Below, piece after piece: positions 43,795 to 44,564 of a stretch of 44,564 bases of DNA. The translations under genes and the position numbers were made by a program. The notes beneath the pieces were generated by a model. The model was not told the DNA's origin. It did not search any database and was given only the letters and a program-made list of their open reading frames with translations. The DNA is from Syntrophomonadaceae bacterium. GTDB lineage: Bacteria > Bacillota > Syntrophomonadia > Syntrophomonadales > Syntrophomonadaceae. The DNA is taken from NCBI GenBank assembly GCA_012718855.1, contig JAAYBS010000028.1:1-44564 (forward strand). Direction: 5' to 3'. Position 1 is the first letter of the stretch; each line of letters begins with the position of its first letter.

Positions 43795-44564
43795 ATGAGC
43801 TCAGTTTTATCAGGAGTTAAGATTGCAGTCCTGGGAGGGGATGATCGCGAACTTGTATTGATAACTGAACTGGTTAAAATGGGTGCGACCGTAGGAGTAG
43901 TCGGATTTCCTCGTGATAAAATTGCTCACGGTGCCTTTGTAATTAATACTGTAGAAGAAGCCTGTAAAGATGCTGAAGTAGTAATTCTTCCTATGCCAGG
44001 TACTAATTCAGAGGGTGTAATCCGGGCAGTATACGCCAATGACATTCTTTATCTAACTGAACAGACAATTCGCCAAATATCCTCTGAAGCAGTTATAATA
44101 ATTGGCTCAGCTCGCCCTTTTTTAAAGAAATGGTCAGAAGAATATAATTTCACTTTATTGGAAATAGCGGAAATGGATGAAGTCGCTATATTAAATTCTA
44201 TACCAACTGCGGAGGGAGCCATACAAATTACTATGGAGGAAAGCAGAATTACGATTCATGGTAGTAACAGCTGTGTAATTGGATTTGGCAGGGTTGGAAT
44301 TACCATGGCCCGAACCCTGAAAGCATTGGGTTCAAATGTTACCGTTGCCGCTAGAAGCCCTGGTCAGTTGGCCCGCGCCTTTGAAATGGGATGTAAACCG
44401 GGCCAATTGCATCAACTTCCCGAGTTATTAGCTCAAGCTGATTTTGTATATAATACCATTCCCAACATGATCCTCACCAAAGATGTACTTACTCATGCCA
44501 ATCCTGATATTCTAATTATTGACTTAGCCACGCAACCGGGAGGTACTGACTTTGAGGCAGCCAA
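43795..44564 (+). CDS. dpaA: Dipicolinate synthase subunit A, partial
   Basis: The gene leaves the window after 256 codons. The product matches SpoVFA/DpaA, which with DpaB makes dipicolinate from the lysine-pathway intermediate for spore cores. N-terminal VKIAVLGGDDRELVL and the second Rossmann motif VIGFGRVGITMARTLKALG (near residue 162) are intact, as is PMPGTNSEGVI. AAAGGGGG lies six bases before the ATG. dpaB is expected just outside the window. It is the clearest evidence that the organism makes endospores. Confidence 0.94.
   Translation, partial: MSSVLSGVKIAVLGGDDRELVLITELVKMGATVGVVGFPRDKIAHGAFVINTVEEACKDAEVVILPMPGTNSEGVIRAVYANDILYLTEQTIRQISSEAVIIIGSARPFLKKWSEEYNFTLLEIAEMDEVAILNSIPTAEGAIQITMEESRITIHGSNSCVIGFGRVGITMARTLKALGSNVTVAARSPGQLARAFEMGCKPGQLHQLPELLAQADFVYNTIPNMILTKDVLTHANPDILIIDLATQPGGTDFEAA

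Overview
This window reads as chromosome of a low-GC (about 40% by eye), Gram-positive, spore-forming and flagellated member of the Firmicutes, most like the anaerobic Clostridia; a Syntrophomonas-type organism would fit, but that family-level guess is inference. The supporting signs are a dipicolinate synthase gene (spores), YlmC/YmxH, SepF, DivIVA, MurT-GatD, a T-box leader, PyrR attenuators, strong AGGAGG-type ribosome sites and many TTG/GTG starts. It is core chromosome: I see no insertion sequence, prophage, CRISPR array, rRNA or tRNA.

Layout. (1) 1-2098, minus strand: flagellar rod genes flgG and a FlgJ-type rod-binding protein, followed by a membrane GGDEF protein cut off inside its GGDEF motif. 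(2) 2382-11304, plus strand: an expanded version of the Bacillus ylm cell-division neighbourhood (ylmC, nrdR, pgeF/ylmD, a two-component pair, ylmE, sepF, proC, yggT/ylmG, a U32-family protein, divIVA, a DUF167 gene), ending in a terminator; a zinc-ribbon DUF2007 gene lies on the other strand. (3) 11348-15415: an EamA exporter, a polar amino-acid ABC importer with its own promoter, and endonuclease III. (4) 15471-20838: a T-box with an ATC specifier controls ileS, followed by an ACT-domain/UPF0210 pair and a DksA/TraR-type zinc-finger gene. (5) 20872-27927: a GT4 glycosyltransferase, the MurT-GatD peptidoglycan amidation enzyme, a HepT-like prenyl diphosphate synthase next to a DUF2600 large terpene synthase, and a MATE exporter on the minus strand. 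(6) 28037-29457: lspA and an RluD-type pseudouridine synthase. (7) 29454-40353: a complete de novo UMP operon, pyrR-pyrB-pyrC-carA-carB-pyrK-pyrD-pyrF-pyrE plus an unknown 102-residue gene, with a near-consensus promoter, two PyrR-type attenuators and a strong terminator. (8) 40351-44564: dapB (minus), a universal stress protein, rqcH, and the start of dpaA.

The most unusual observation is in carA. The small subunit of carbamoyl-phosphate synthetase lacks the glutaminase nucleophile (Gly248 where the family has Cys) and also the catalytic His (Asp333), while the reading frame and operon position are intact. The simplest reading is a carbamoyl-phosphate synthetase running on free ammonia, or one supplied with ammonia by another protein. 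Other points worth a look are the prenyl synthase/terpene synthase pair, a transmembrane-free PhoR-like kinase inside the ylm cluster, the degenerate first PyrR site, and CATATxxT-type promoter boxes before two sporulation-linked genes.
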